Assembly: GCA_004335835.1 (NCBI GenBank)
Contig: RWJK01001656.1
Span: forward strand, 161,072 to 225,071
Length of the DNA: 64,000 nt
From: Scenedesmus sp. ARA3
Lineage: Eukaryota > Chlorophyta > Chlorophyceae > Sphaeropleales > Scenedesmaceae
Reading direction: 5' to 3'
The translations under genes and the position numbers were made by a program. The notes under the pieces were generated by a model. It searched no databases, was not told the origin of the DNA, and was given only the letters and a program-made list of their open reading frames with translations. Each line of letters opens with the position of its first letter. The stretch's first letter is position 1. Shown piece after piece: positions 35,901 to 46,836 of the stretch.

Positions 35901-37344
35901 CCTGGTCTGCCACCTCCTCCATCTTGTAGCCCATCTGCTGCATCGCCTTGCCGTACTCGCCCTCAAGGCCCAGGTTGTAGATCGTGTTGAGCAGGCTGCG
36001 GCCCATGAGGAACTCCGCGGAGAGGTAGTACACGAACTTGGGGTCCTTCTCGCTGCAGGTAAAAGTAGCGGGAAGCAGCAGCAGTGGCAGCGGAGGTGTC
36101 AGTAAAGGGGCGAGAAGCAGGGACAGGTGGTACGCAGAGTGCGGCGGTTGATCTGGTGGGTGTGGGGGCATCAGGTGTCGCTTTCAAGCTAAAGGAGTGA
36201 AGGAGGGGTGAGAAAGGATGAGAGGGGGCATAAAGGCTGTGCAGTAGGCTAACCAGCGGGGCAGGTGCAGAGGGGTATCCGCTGCCAGTGATGCAGTGTG
36301 CATGGCGGTGTTTCACACTGGGCTGACAAGGAGGTGGTGTACATGCTGCAGCCTGTGGCAGTTGCACAATGCAGGGAGGAAAGGCGCAATGATGTGCTTA
36401 GCACTGTGAGGTTGGGTTGCCTTGTGCTGGCGCAGACACAATGGTATATGCTGGTATGCAGTCTGTTATAACAGCAGGCCGGCAACATCGCGCAATAGCA
36501 CAGCGCGGCTGGATCATGCTCTGTGCCGGTCAGCATGGTAGGTGCTCGCTTAACATGCACAGCAGCGCATTCAACACCGGGGTAGCAAAGGGGCCGCAAG
36601 TCGTCAACCACCCTGCATTGGTTTGCTTGCACGCACCCAGGCAAGCATGATTATGCTGCATATGGCAGTTACAATGACAGCAATGCAGTTAATGGCATTA
36701 TAACTAAATGGAAGATTATAACCAATGGAACCAGCATGCAAGCTGAGCGACAAGCACTGACAGTATGCTTGCTGGGTATCTGGGTGGCGGTTGGCATATA
36801 ACCTACAGCAGCTACAGCAGCACAGCACCAGCATCGGCATATCGCGCACTGCTGGCCCGTGATCATCCCAGTAATACGATATAAAGCAATGTATGGGCCC
36901 GGCTACAGGCCTAGCCGCTGTTGCTGGCATTGCGAGGCTGCAAACCAGAAAAAGCCCTGCTGATCGACACCTGCCTTTAACGCTCTCAGCTGCCCCCGGC
37001 CCCTCAGCCCCGGCCACTCACGTCCAGTAGTCCTGTGTGTTTTCGAATGAGTCGATCAAGTGCTCGCGCACGCTCCATGCGGTGCCCTGGTAGATGTCCT
37101 TGAGGTCATAGTCCTTGCTCTTGCCCAGCAGGTACCTCAGCTTGGAAGCCACCTCTTTCTGAATAGGCGTCATGCTGCCAGACTTGGTTGACGTGCGCTC
37201 CGCCTCTGCAATGGCCCGCACACGCAGTGCTTGGCGGGAGCTGCGACGGTGCTGGCAGGCTGAAGTGCGAGGCAGGGAACGCAGCAGGCCCTGGCCAGGA
37301 AGGACCTTGCCAGGCTGCACTGCTGCTTGGCGAGACAGCTGCAT
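29671..37344 (-). CDS. PHO: Plastid alpha-1,4-glucan (starch) phosphorylase
   Basis: This enzyme reversibly phosphorolyses starch to glucose-1-phosphate with pyridoxal phosphate. Fifteen minus-strand exons: 37344-37022, 36052-35792, 35492-35318, 35070-34939, 34772-34650, 34338-34165, 33855-33741, 33473-33362, 33079-32858, 32601-32433, 32169-32025, 31718-31578, 31207-30985, 30290-30128, 29811-29671. They give 872 aa in frame. Residues 1-45 are an Arg/Ser/Gln-rich transit peptide ending [10 protein letters not shown]. Landmarks are [66 protein letters not shown] and the PLP-lysine site [10 protein letters not shown]. The large insertion of plant Pho1 is absent; Chlamydomonas PHOB also lacks it as I recall, which is unchecked here. 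CTG tracts precede acceptors 5, 12 and 14. Intron 7 holds a diverged copy of the exon-8 head. Confidence 0.96.
30297..30315 (-). repeat. CTG tract (transcript sense) before phosphorylase exon 14
   Basis: Six CTG units run into the acceptor of exon 14 at 30291. Confidence 0.8.
31727..31746 (-). repeat. CTG tract (transcript sense) before phosphorylase exon 12
   Basis: About seven CTG units end a few bases before the CTGCAG acceptor of exon 12. Confidence 0.8.
33541..33571 (-). repeat. Diverged copy of the phosphorylase exon-8 head in intron 7
   Basis: This copy encodes [10 protein letters not shown] against [10 protein letters not shown] in the true exon. About 26 of 30 bases match, and an intact acceptor-like CACAG lies directly upstream. 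Most differences are synonymous. Reading on from here reaches a stop after a few codons. Confidence 0.85.
34776..34794 (-). repeat. CTG tract (transcript sense) before phosphorylase exon 5
   Basis: Six CTG units run into the CCAG acceptor at 34773. Confidence 0.8.
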
Positions 37345-40300
37345 CACTGCGCTGCGTGGCTTGCTTTTGCTCTTCGGCAACCCTACTCGGCACAACTGTA
37401 CGTGGCTGGCGAATGTGGAGGGATAATGACCCCACGGCACCCCGGCAATACAAAACTGCAGTGGACAAAGGCGTGGTGCTCGAGGTATCGGCCTGAAGTA
37501 GAACGAAACATGACAGGAAAGGTCTACCACTTTGTCAAACCCTTGGGTATCCCATTTGGACAACTAAGTATGCTATACCGTAAGTTTCTTCAATGTTATT
37601 GGTTAACACGTTGCAGGTGCCCGCCAAAGCACGGTATCGCGGATTCCGTTGTGGCGGGCGCTCTCACGTTTGACGCTATCTGCGTCTAGTGTAATCCTGG
37701 ATCATCGTCGCACCCGAAAACAATGGAGCAGACCTTATTGTTTATGATTGGAGTTGCAGCTTGCCATGCCTCGCCTTACGTTGCGCACAACAAGTTCTTC
37801 TTGTTGCCCTGATGCAGCAGTGCTGTTGCAGCTGATACCTCCGGGCATCGCACCAGAATCAGCAACGCTACTGACAGTTCCTGGCATGCACTGCTCAAAC
37901 TTTGTGTTTGTTACACATGGGGGCCAGGCAATTCCAGCCTCTTGAACTGGCGTATCATACCAGCCAGGTAGGGTTTCGGTTCCAAACTCCGTCCCCCACC
38001 ACCATCACGACGGAACAGCAAGTCTGCAGCCTTACTGCCCGCCTAGCAAATTGACCACAATGCTGCAGCAGGACGGAGTGGCCGCCTCCAAGGAACAGCA
38101 TGGCATGGCAAGCAAGCATGCAAGCGCACGGCATGATAGGGCATGCAAGCATACACACTTACAGAGACCTGGCTGCAACACCACACTGCTGTTGCTACAT
38201 GACAAGCACTAGGCTGTACTACATCCAAGCAAGAAGAAAACCACTCCTACCGCTGCGGCTAGCTAAGCTGACCTACAAAAACAAAAACCACTCCTACCGC
38301 TACCTACATGCAGCAACTCCACCAGATGGCTACACTGTCGCCACAAGTAAGGGCACCACCACAGCCCCAGGTAGCTGCCCAGACACGTAATGCATTTGAC
38401 AACGGCTGATGTGAGAACAGCAATGCGAATGCAAGCACATTGCTGCTCCCTACGCGCAGCAGACACAAACCTGGTGAAGGCGGTGAGGGGGTCTGGGTGG
38501 TCCACCCCTCACCAATAGAGAGGCAATAACAGTCGTAGTTTCCGCTCCGAACGGGGCGCGGTTGCCGATGCCGATGACAAGGTATGGCTTACAAGAAGAC
38601 TACTATTATTATGCCTGAAACAACCCATGCCTTTAGCTGTTGAGTATAGACCACATCTGCCTCTGACAAGGCGATCGCAACCCTCAGGCAACCGACCAGC
38701 ATTCCTTTACGTGTAACCTGATGTAAGACACAGATACATGCCAGCAAAGCAATGCAGGGTGTCAAAAAAAACTGGGCACATCAATATGATGACGTAGATA
38801 TCATGCTGCATATACACCAGCAGCCACCATTACCTGCTGCCGTTCCCGGCAGCAAGGCAAGGTGCAACCGCCCCAAACAGCTGGGCACACACTGCAGCAG
38901 CCCAACCAGCCCCGTGGCAGGAACGCAACTTTGAAAGCAGTCTGTGTCACTAACCTCACCGATTAGGTGAGGCCAGGTGTTGCTTCCAGTCACTGAGTGG
39001 TTGCACTCCCACTGATAATGGCACCATGGATGCAAACGATGCGCATGTACCTAGTGCACACCAACAGGGAAGGAGGGCTGCAAAAATCACATATGATTGC
39101 ATGTTGGGCAAGTGCAATGTGATGCAATGACCAGCGTGCGTTAACAAGCACGCTTGAGCTCCACAGCCACACCACATGACAATGCCCAGCAAATGGCACA
39201 CATGCAAGCATGTGCTCTCTGCTGTTTGCCCAGAAAAAAAGCTTGAGACTGCTGCTGCATCCAGTGTGTGCAATAACGCTTGCCGCCATGACTATTGCTG
39301 CAAAAAGCGAGCAATCTTTCAGCCAGGTACGCTTCTGTTGAAGCATGCAAATACACACCGGATGAAACAACACAGCACAACCTTCTGACAGCAGGACCAG
39401 CACGTCCTAAGCAACTGACCTGACCATGCAGCAAACCATGCACGTGATACCACATGCACACTCAGCAATGCACTGCTGGCTTGGCCATCTGGTGCCAAAT
39501 TAGCAGATGAAGCACCGCCTAAATTGACTTGCTTCATGTGCTGACCGGCAGTCATCATCATCATGTTACTCATCAACCCATAGCATCAACGCCATCAACG
39601 CCATGTGCTGACCGGCAGTGACATGGTTGGCGACAGCTGTCAGTGCATTGCTTAGCATGGATATGGTGACCAATTGCATCAAACTCAGTGTAGGTCGATT
39701 CTGCTGCCGCTGCTCACAGGCCATAAAGTCTGTTAGATGCAAGTCCAGCACAGCACACGAGCACAAATGGCAGCAGAGGTGCGGGTGCTCCTGTCAATCT
39801 TGCAACCTGCTGCCACTGCTGTTGCTGCCAGAACGTGCAAAACACTGCTGCCAGAGCTGTTGCTGTCCCCTCCGCTGCCAAGGCAGCTGCCAACGTCCAT
39901 TGCTGTCACTTGACACACTGTGCTGCTGACGCCGCAGCTGATTTGATTGCGCAATCAATGCTGCCAACGCTGCCACTGCTGCAAGCTCACCTGGAAAGCA
40001 CGGGTTGACCACCAGACCCTCACCTCACAGCAGAGCAGAGCAGCATGCAGGCAGGCAGGTTCCATCATAGTGCATGCACATCTGCAAAGCAACCCCCACC
40101 TGCCTCTCCCCCCGTCCCAGTCTGCAACCCCACCCCACCCCAGCTCCCCAGGCCCCCTGCACAGCCGGTGGCTGGTGTTGCCCAGCGCTCAAAGCACCAG
40201 AGCAACCCAGGACGCAACCAGCAGCGCAGCCCGTGCCGCCTTACCAAGCAGCAACAGGCCGGCCTGTGCGTACCCACAAACCTGCTGCACAACCAGGGAC

Positions 40301-40683
40301 TGGAAGTGTCCAGCGGCAGCCATGTTGTTGACATCCAAACAAAGTTCGAATGTAACGGCCACACACCAGCACACCCCAGGGGAGCCCCACTGGTTTACAG
40401 ATGTTCCACGGCCGACTCAAGGGACTGTGGCTCGCAGGAAATCTGCTGTGACACGTGTGTGATATAGAACGTGATGTTACACCTCGCTTACTCGCGCACA
40501 ACCAGAAGTGATCACCATGTACCCTCTCTACGCCGCACGCCCTGCAAGCAGGCACACAAACATCCACGTGCTGCGCTTGCCGCGCCGCGCCGCCACCTGC
40601 CGACGAGCCAGAGGCTTGGCAGCAGGCCAGGGGCCTTGCAGGACACCAGCCGCTGCTGTTTCAGCAGCTGCAAGGTGCTCTGC
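37345..40683. other. Intergenic: phosphorylase upstream region and RPS13 3' region
   Basis: These 3.3 kb hold no exon that I recognise. Much of it is CA rich on plus, fitting a minus-strand 3'UTR for part of the RPS13-proximal half. A 17-18 base direct repeat recurs at 38237 and 38285. AT content rises near 37500-37800, possibly the phosphorylase promoter. Several frames of 70-170 codons look like chance. Confidence 0.4.
40477..40481 (-). terminator. Polyadenylation signal TGTAA for RPS13
   Basis: TGTAA on the minus strand about 200 bases after the RPS13 stop codon. Confidence 0.55.
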
Positions 40684-40783
40684 TTAGGCCACCAGGGTGG
40701 AGGCAGTGGCAGACTCGTACTTGAAGGTGGGCGCCAGCTTGCGGGCCTTCTGCTCGCACAAACAGCAGGGCAGCGGGAGCAAC

Positions 40784-40815
<32 letters not shown>

Positions 40816-42741
40816 TAGCACGGAAGCATGGTCAGCAATGGCAATGCGATTCACACGCCATACAGCAAAGCGGCTGCCACTGTCACTGCCCATTGGCGCT
40901 GTGGAGTGCAGCCTGCTGCTTCAATTGCTACCCTGCTGCTGCCAGGCCCTGCAGTGCCCGCTACCAGCTGGATCTCCTGCTGCGTTTTGCTGCTGCTGTG
41001 CACTCAGCACGCTCTCTGGACTGTGCGAAGCGCAGCACGCATTTTCACCTGTTTGTAATGCGCCAGCCTCCTGCTTTGCTGCGCCACTGCTGCTAGTGCC
41101 CTGCACCTGCCACTGCTGCTGTGCACTGCACTCTCCTGCTGCTGCTGCTGCTGCTGCAACAGCACTGCCTCACCTTGTAGTAGCGCGCCAGCCTGTGGAT
41201 GCGGCTCTCGATCAGGATGAGCCTGAACTTGCCGTCCTTGTCCTTCCTGTTGCGCTCCAGGTGCTTGCGCATGGACACAGCCTTCTTGATGAGGAAGTAC
41301 AGGTCCTCGGGGATCTCTGGGCCCAGGCCGTGGCCCTTCAGGATGCGCAGCACCTTGCTGCCGGTCACGCTGGTCACCTGCGAGGTGTGGCAAGGAGTGA
41401 TAGCAAGAGGGTGCGGGCGGCATATAGGTTGGGTGGGGCATGGTGAGGCATGGTGAAGCATGCTGGGTGAAGACATGGGCACAGCTGTGCAGCACCTTGC
41501 TGCCAGTCAAGTTGGTCACGTGTTGCTATATGCAGTGACGAGTGCGGTGAAATCGGCCACACAGGATGCGGTGTTGTTCGTTAGGTACATAGGTGTGGCA
41601 GGTGTGGTGGTGCAGAGCTTTGAAAGAAGCTGGCATGCTAGGTGAGGAAGGGGAGCTGTGGTGTGTGTGGGATGCTTTGCTGCAGCTGGAGCACGAGCGC
41701 GTGCGAGAGGCACAGCAACTGCTGCCTGAGTGCTGTGCGGTGGCGTAAAAAAGCCCCATGGTGGGACAGCGTTGCTGCTGCTTTCAGGACGTAATGTGTA
41801 GACCGCTGTGACTGTTGAACCTGTAAGCCAGACGCCATAAGGCTGTTCCGTGTCAATGGTTGTCTGCAGCCGTGCACATACATAGCTGCTGCTGCTACTG
41901 CTGCTGGCGCGCACCTGGGGGATGCCGTGGCTGTCACGCAGCAGCACACCAATCTGGCTGGGGGTCATGCCCTTCTTGGCCAGCTTGCAGATGTGGTCAG
42001 TGACCTGCAAAGACAGTAAAATAGTGGTCTTGTTGCATAAAACCGGAGAAGCTACGCTCAAGGCTGCTGCACCGGTTCCTGCAGCCTGCTGTCCTGTTGC
42101 TCGAGTGCTGCAGAAGGTCTTCAAAATGCTGGTGTGCGTCCAAGAGAGCACCAACGAGGTTCGCTCCAACAACAAGCAATTCAGCGCATTCTATAACTCG
42201 CATAGGGGCGCAAGAACAGAAGGCGGCCGTCGGCCAGTGCTGCTTGCCGGCGTACCTCAGTGGGGGTGACCTTGCACCAGCTGGGGGGTGTCCTCTTGTA
42301 AGGCAGGGCACTGCTGGACATGCCCTTGCCCTTGCTGCACGACAGGCGAAAACAATGAACAGGTCAGAGGGTCTCCGCGTGCGCTTTGGAGCGCGATCCT
42401 TACAGCCATCACGCAAACTATATTTAACGCTTTGGAACAATCATAGAGGCGTGCGCTGCCATGCAGATTATGGGGGACGGACAGTGGCCTGAGGCAGGCT
42501 GCTGCTGGCACTTGCAGCAATCGCGCCCTTCTGTACTGTGCAAACACTTGCTGCACCGACAGCAGCTGCAGAAACCAGCCTATAGGCCAGCGACACACAC
42601 TCGCATGCAGCTGCTGAGGCACCAGCAGCAGCAGCAGCAGCACCAGCACCAGCAGCACCAGCACCAGCACCGACCCTGCTGTTGCTGCTGCTGCTACTCG
42701 CTGTCTAGCAAGCCTGGAACTCACGAGTGCATGCGACCCAT
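40684..42741 (-). CDS. RPS13: Cytosolic 40S ribosomal protein S13 (uS15)
   Basis: This small-subunit protein binds 18S rRNA. Exons on minus are 42741-42725, 42334-42256, 42004-41915, 41377-41174 and 40749-40684, giving 151 aa, exactly the conserved eukaryotic length. The protein starts MGRMHS and includes [56 protein letters not shown] and ends [11 protein letters not shown]. Exon 1 carries only 17 coding bases, a common design in ribosomal protein genes. The 5' leader just before the ATG has a pyrimidine-rich stretch (CCCTCTTTCTTC). Intron 4 has CAG after the donor and CTG before the acceptor. Intron 3 contains a 31-base copy of the exon-4 head that lacks an acceptor. Confidence 0.98.
40785..41157 (-). 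repeat. Opposed triplet tracts in RPS13 intron 4
   Basis: In the transcript, CAG units (41157-41135) follow the donor at 41173 and CTG units (40814-40785) precede the acceptor at 40750. They are complementary and about 320 bases apart. Confidence 0.85.
41489..41519 (-). repeat. Copy of the RPS13 exon-4 head in intron 3
   Basis: 28 of 31 bases match the first 31 bases of exon 4. The copy encodes [10 protein letters not shown] against [10 protein letters not shown]. The base pair before it is AC rather than AG, so it is not a usable acceptor as it stands. Confidence 0.88.
42623..42675 (-). repeat. CTG/GTG-rich tract (transcript sense) in RPS13 intron 1
   Basis: An imperfect triplet tract lies early in intron 1, about 50 bases after the donor. 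Confidence 0.75.
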
Positions 42742-43756
42742 TTTGACTGTTTGTTGCAAGAAACTGGCAACAGCCAAGCTGAGTTGAAGAAAGAGGGCGA
42801 GTGCAGCGGTGCCAAGCACCAAAGTATGCTGCAGAGTTTGCCATGACCGGCTGGGTTCAGGGCTTGACGAGCTACTTCGACGGCGCTGCAATGACAGGTG
42901 CCTTGATAAGGACATTCGCATCATACATGACGTTACCTGCTGCCTCTCATTGTCCTGATCGACGATCGTGACGGTGAGCGCCACGTGCACAGACACGGGA
43001 AGGACGCCCCGGTCAACCCAGTATAAAATTGGTACAACGTGCAAGCACGTCAATCATTTCAAGCATAGTGCAGCATAATGAGTACTCACATGGCTAGAAG
43101 TGGTCCCCCAAAAGGCCACCATGGCTGCTGAACCTCGTATTGCAAGCATGTGTGCCAGCGCAACATCGCGTACCAAGCACTCTGCATGCTATGGCTGTTG
43201 TTATAAACACTTTGCTTTGCATTTTCCATGTTTACATTGAGCAAACAGTCTTCAGGCTTCAATGTAGAGTATTAAAGCCCCAATAACTTGCCACCAGCAG
43301 CTTCAAGTTCAAAACTGACACGATGGTGTAGTGCTGCAGTGCTGAAACCAAAGGCACAAGCCCAGGATTTATAAGATATGGCAATTAATCAGCACGTGGT
43401 GGCGCGTGCAAACGAAGCCACCAGTAGGGATGCAGGCGAACCAGACGGCTGCCACTGGCTGCCAGCCGGAGTGCAGTGCAATGATTCTCAGTGCAGCAAC
43501 AACTTCTGATGCTCTGTCACACCGCGACCAGTACACAACGGCAACATCATAACACAATGCTGTGCTGCAGATGTATGAGCAGGCTGTAAATCACAGATAG
43601 AGCAAGCGCATGCCCTCAGGGGACAGCCTCCAACTCGTTGTCGGACAACAGAAACCTGGTTGCGTACAGCATTGCTGGCAGCAGGCACATCCAGATGATA
43701 CTGGTGCGCTTTGCCCATACAGCAGCTACTTCAGCAACGGCCAAAAAACTTTGCTG
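42742..43756. other. RPS13 promoter region and bromodomain-gene 3' region
   Basis: No coding exon is recognised. A minus-strand frame running into the RPS13 ATG is simply its open leader. The part nearer 43200 is AT rich with a minus-strand TGTAA. Confidence 0.5.
43232..43236 (-). terminator. Polyadenylation signal TGTAA for the bromodomain gene
   Basis: TGTAA on the minus strand about 520 bases after the stop codon. Confidence 0.45.
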
Positions 43757-44401
43757 CTACAGCTGCATCAGGTCATCTTGCCCTGACAGCAGTGCTGGCG
43801 AATTCGCATGCTCTGGCTGCGGCTGCAGGTGTGGCTGCTGCGCCGGCGGCAGCACTGGGGGCTTCTGCTGCTGCTGCTGCTGCACAGCAGCTGGTTTGGG
43901 CGCTCCGGCTGCCTGTGGCGGGGGTGCTGCCGCAGCAGGCTGCTGTTCCTGCTTTGCTGGCAGCGGCTGTGATGCCGTGCGTGAAGCTGGCTGTGGCGGC
44001 GCTTGTTGCTGCGCCGGCTGCTGCTGCGACTGCTGCTGCTGCTTGAGCACGTTGCGCAGCACCTGCTGTTGCTGCTCCAGCAGCTGCCGCTGGTGCTCCA
44101 ACACCTGTTGCCACGGCATGCAGACAACAACAAGTTTGTTGCTGTTTCTGAACAAGGGCGGTCTGGGGGCTGATGCATCAGGTGCAGTGCCAAGCAAGTG
44201 CCAGGCGGGACGAGCCAACATTGTGCAAGCCATCACATCAGCAACGCATGTGTGCCCTCAGCATCTTGCAAGCTGCCCTCTATAGATTGCAAGCACCCCA
44301 CAACCAAAACTGCAGACCACCTTCGCTCGTAGTCTCTGTAAAGCAACAGCAAAACCGCATGCACGCACGCACACACGCACACCCTCTACCCACATCCACG
44401 C

Positions 44402-44435
<34 letters not shown>

Positions 44436-45614
44436 CACCTTGTGCTGCTCTTTGTGCTGCTCCTGCAGCTTGGTGTGCTTCGCCTGCAGCTCCCGCAGCT
44501 GCGCCTCAGCCTCAGCTCGCGCAGCAGCCTCCTCATCCAGCCTGCCCCGCAGCTGCTTTGCCTCCTCTTCGCTGGTGAGCAGCGAGCGCTTGAGCTTCTT
44601 TGTGGCCTGCCGCAGCCCCTCTGCCTCTGAGACTGCCTGCGCGCGCTTTGACACGACGCGCTTCCACACCGCTAAGAACGCCAGCTCGTCGGCATCTGCA
44701 GGGAGGGGATAAACAAACACACAGTGCAAGGGGTTATGAGTAGTGAAAGCGTAAAGCATCAAAAAATGGCCAGCGGAGGAGGATTCTGGCAGGCAGAGGT
44801 TGTTCATATGGAGAGAGAATGAGGGCTGAAGACCAGTATGCATATGTCTAGCGGGCTGGTGACACGATGACCTCAACGCCAGCATCCTACCAGCCATCAC
44901 AAAGCAGGCGCAAGGAGACACACGTACACAACATGTGCTCGCTGTGCTGCCGCCCAACCAAGCACACCCAGCACAAACCACGGCTGCTGCAAGTGCCTGT
45001 ACACGAATCACTGCTAGCATCGCCGGCAGCCCCCCACCTGATGTGCCCAGCTGCTTGGCTGCCTGGCTGTTGCTCAGCTGCTCCAGTGCATCATAGTCCA
45101 CGCCAGGAACCATGCTGCCTGCTGCTGCCCCTGCAGCAGCCGCAATCGCTGCAGCAGGCATCCCTGGCCCGCCACTGATGTTTAGGATGTTGCTGGCGAG
45201 CCTGCCTCGCTTGGCTAGGCCGGCTCTGCCGTCTGCTGCTGCTGCTGCTGCTGGGCCGGCTGGTGCGGCTGGTGCTGCTGCTGCGCCTGCTGCCTGCATG
45301 TTGCTGCCGGAGGCCACGCGCTTGAGTGATAAGCGCATGGGTTCTGGCGATGGCTGGTGCTGCTGCCGGGCGGCCTGCATGCACACACGCAGAGATGAGG
45401 CAAAACAAACAATACGACCCTGACATAGGCCACCAAGGCACAACACAAGGAGCAGCTCGTACAACACCAGCATTAGCATTAGCGACAATGTCACAATACC
45501 TTGAACGCTGCCATTGCATACCACTGCCGAGCGTTGTAGCCCAGGCGGCAAGCATCACGCATGTTCTGCTGCACACATCAGGCACATGGCTTGACCTGCA
45601 CGACGCATGTGTTC

Positions 45615-45657
<43 letters not shown>

Positions 45658-46836
45658 ACCGTCCGCGCCGCAAGCCCCGCCTGCCGCCCATCCTCGCCGC
45701 CATCGCTATCGCTGCCGGCAGAGGTGTTGCTGGCCCGCAGCAGCGCCACCTCCCGTGGTGCGCGTGGCCTGCTGCCGCCTGCCGTGCCCTTTCCTGCAAG
45801 CCCGCCTGCATCTGCGCGCTGCTGCGCCGTGCTCAGCTCGCGCGCTGCTCCTGCAACCGCCTCCTCCATGCGACGCTCCATTGCTGCCTCGAGCTTCTCT
45901 GCGCAGCGCGTCACGGGGTGCTCTTCGCCGTTGTACTTGCGGCAGTTGTCCCAGATGCGCTTGATGTCTGCGCGCCACTCGTCCATGGTTTTGTATGCGC
46001 CTGCGCGCACCTTCTCGCGCGCTGTCTTGAGGTCCATGGGGTGGGTGATGACCACTGGGTAATCTGGGATGCCCTGTGAAAGCAAGTGGGCAACAGTATT
46101 GCCAAGACACAAATGCACATACACAGGCATGCAGGGAGCGGATTGGCGGCAGCAGCAAGTGGGCAGGCTGCAGATGCCGACTGTGTGTGTACTACACAAC
46201 AGCACAACTGGACGTAGGACACGAGTGCCAGGCACGATGTGTGCGATGCCTGCAAGGACATGTGCAAGCAGGCAACAGCAGGCAAGGACACTGCTGCTGC
46301 ATAAGCTGGACTGCGAGTTGGTTGCAGCTGCCTGCACTGATCGCATTTACATGCTGCTGCAAGATCATTGTAACTGACTAGCATCAATGCTATTTTACTT
46401 GACATCAGCAGCGAGCCAGGCAAGCAGTTACACCCACCAGCGCCTCCCAATCTACTGGCGCCCTGAACGGGTCAGCTTCTTTGTACTTTGCCAGCAGGTT
46501 GAGCATGTACAGGGCAGTCTCGCGCTCCAGACGAGTCAGGCCGCTGCCAGTGGGCTGCGCTGGAGCTGCAGCTGGCGCAGCAGCTGCTGTTGCTGCAGGC
46601 GAGGAGATGCGGCCCGCCACCACAGGCGCACCAGGCGCCGGTGGAGGCGCTGCTGCGCGTGGCTGCTCTGCTGCAGCAGGCACCTTGTCTAAGTGCCCCT
46701 GAGGCTGCTGCATGGTGCTGTTGCTGCTGAGCTTGGCTGGGCCGTTGATGTGTGCTGCTGTTGTTGAGGCCAGAGGCTGTGTTGGGGCTGCTGACACTAC
46801 GCCGGCCTGGCCGAGCATGGACCCATCAGTCATCAT
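43757..46836 (-). CDS. Single-bromodomain chromatin protein with coiled coil and Q-rich tail
   Basis: Bromodomains read acetyl-lysine on histones; this is a likely nuclear transcription or chromatin factor. Minus-strand exons: 46836-46438, 46073-45660, 45565-45500, 45374-45038, 44695-44439, 44104-43757, giving 606 aa with closed phases. A Pro/Ala-rich N-terminus leads into the bromodomain at about residues 105-220: ETALYMLNLLAKYKEADPF, VDWEALGIPDYPVVITHPM and IWDNCRKYNGEEH, the last containing the acetyl-lysine-binding Asn. Later exons encode a small RLGYNARQWYAMAAFK segment, a basic Ala-rich region, a long Glu/Lys/Arg coiled coil (about 405-490) and a Gln/Pro/Ala-rich tail ending LLSGQDDLMQL. 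There is no obvious NET domain, so it is not a classical BET or GTE protein. Confidence 0.9.
44403..44434 (-). repeat. CTG tract (transcript sense) after the bromodomain exon-5 donor
   Basis: The tract starts four bases after the donor GT and is an exception to the CAG-after-donor tendency. Confidence 0.85.
45617..45656 (-). repeat. CAG tract (transcript sense) after the bromodomain exon-2 donor
   Basis: About thirteen units begin within the donor sequence GTGAGCAG at 45659. Retention of the intron would add poly-Ser and then a stop. Confidence 0.85.

Noticed and set aside
42461..42787. Plus-strand 108-codon frame opposite RPS13 intron 1
   Set aside because: It is a reading of the triplet tract and of the antisense of exon 1; no gene features.
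44280..45551. 423-codon minus-strand frame as one exon
   Set aside because: It reads through two introns. Conserved segments join better as separate exons 45374-45038 and 44695-44439 with matching phases and splice sites.
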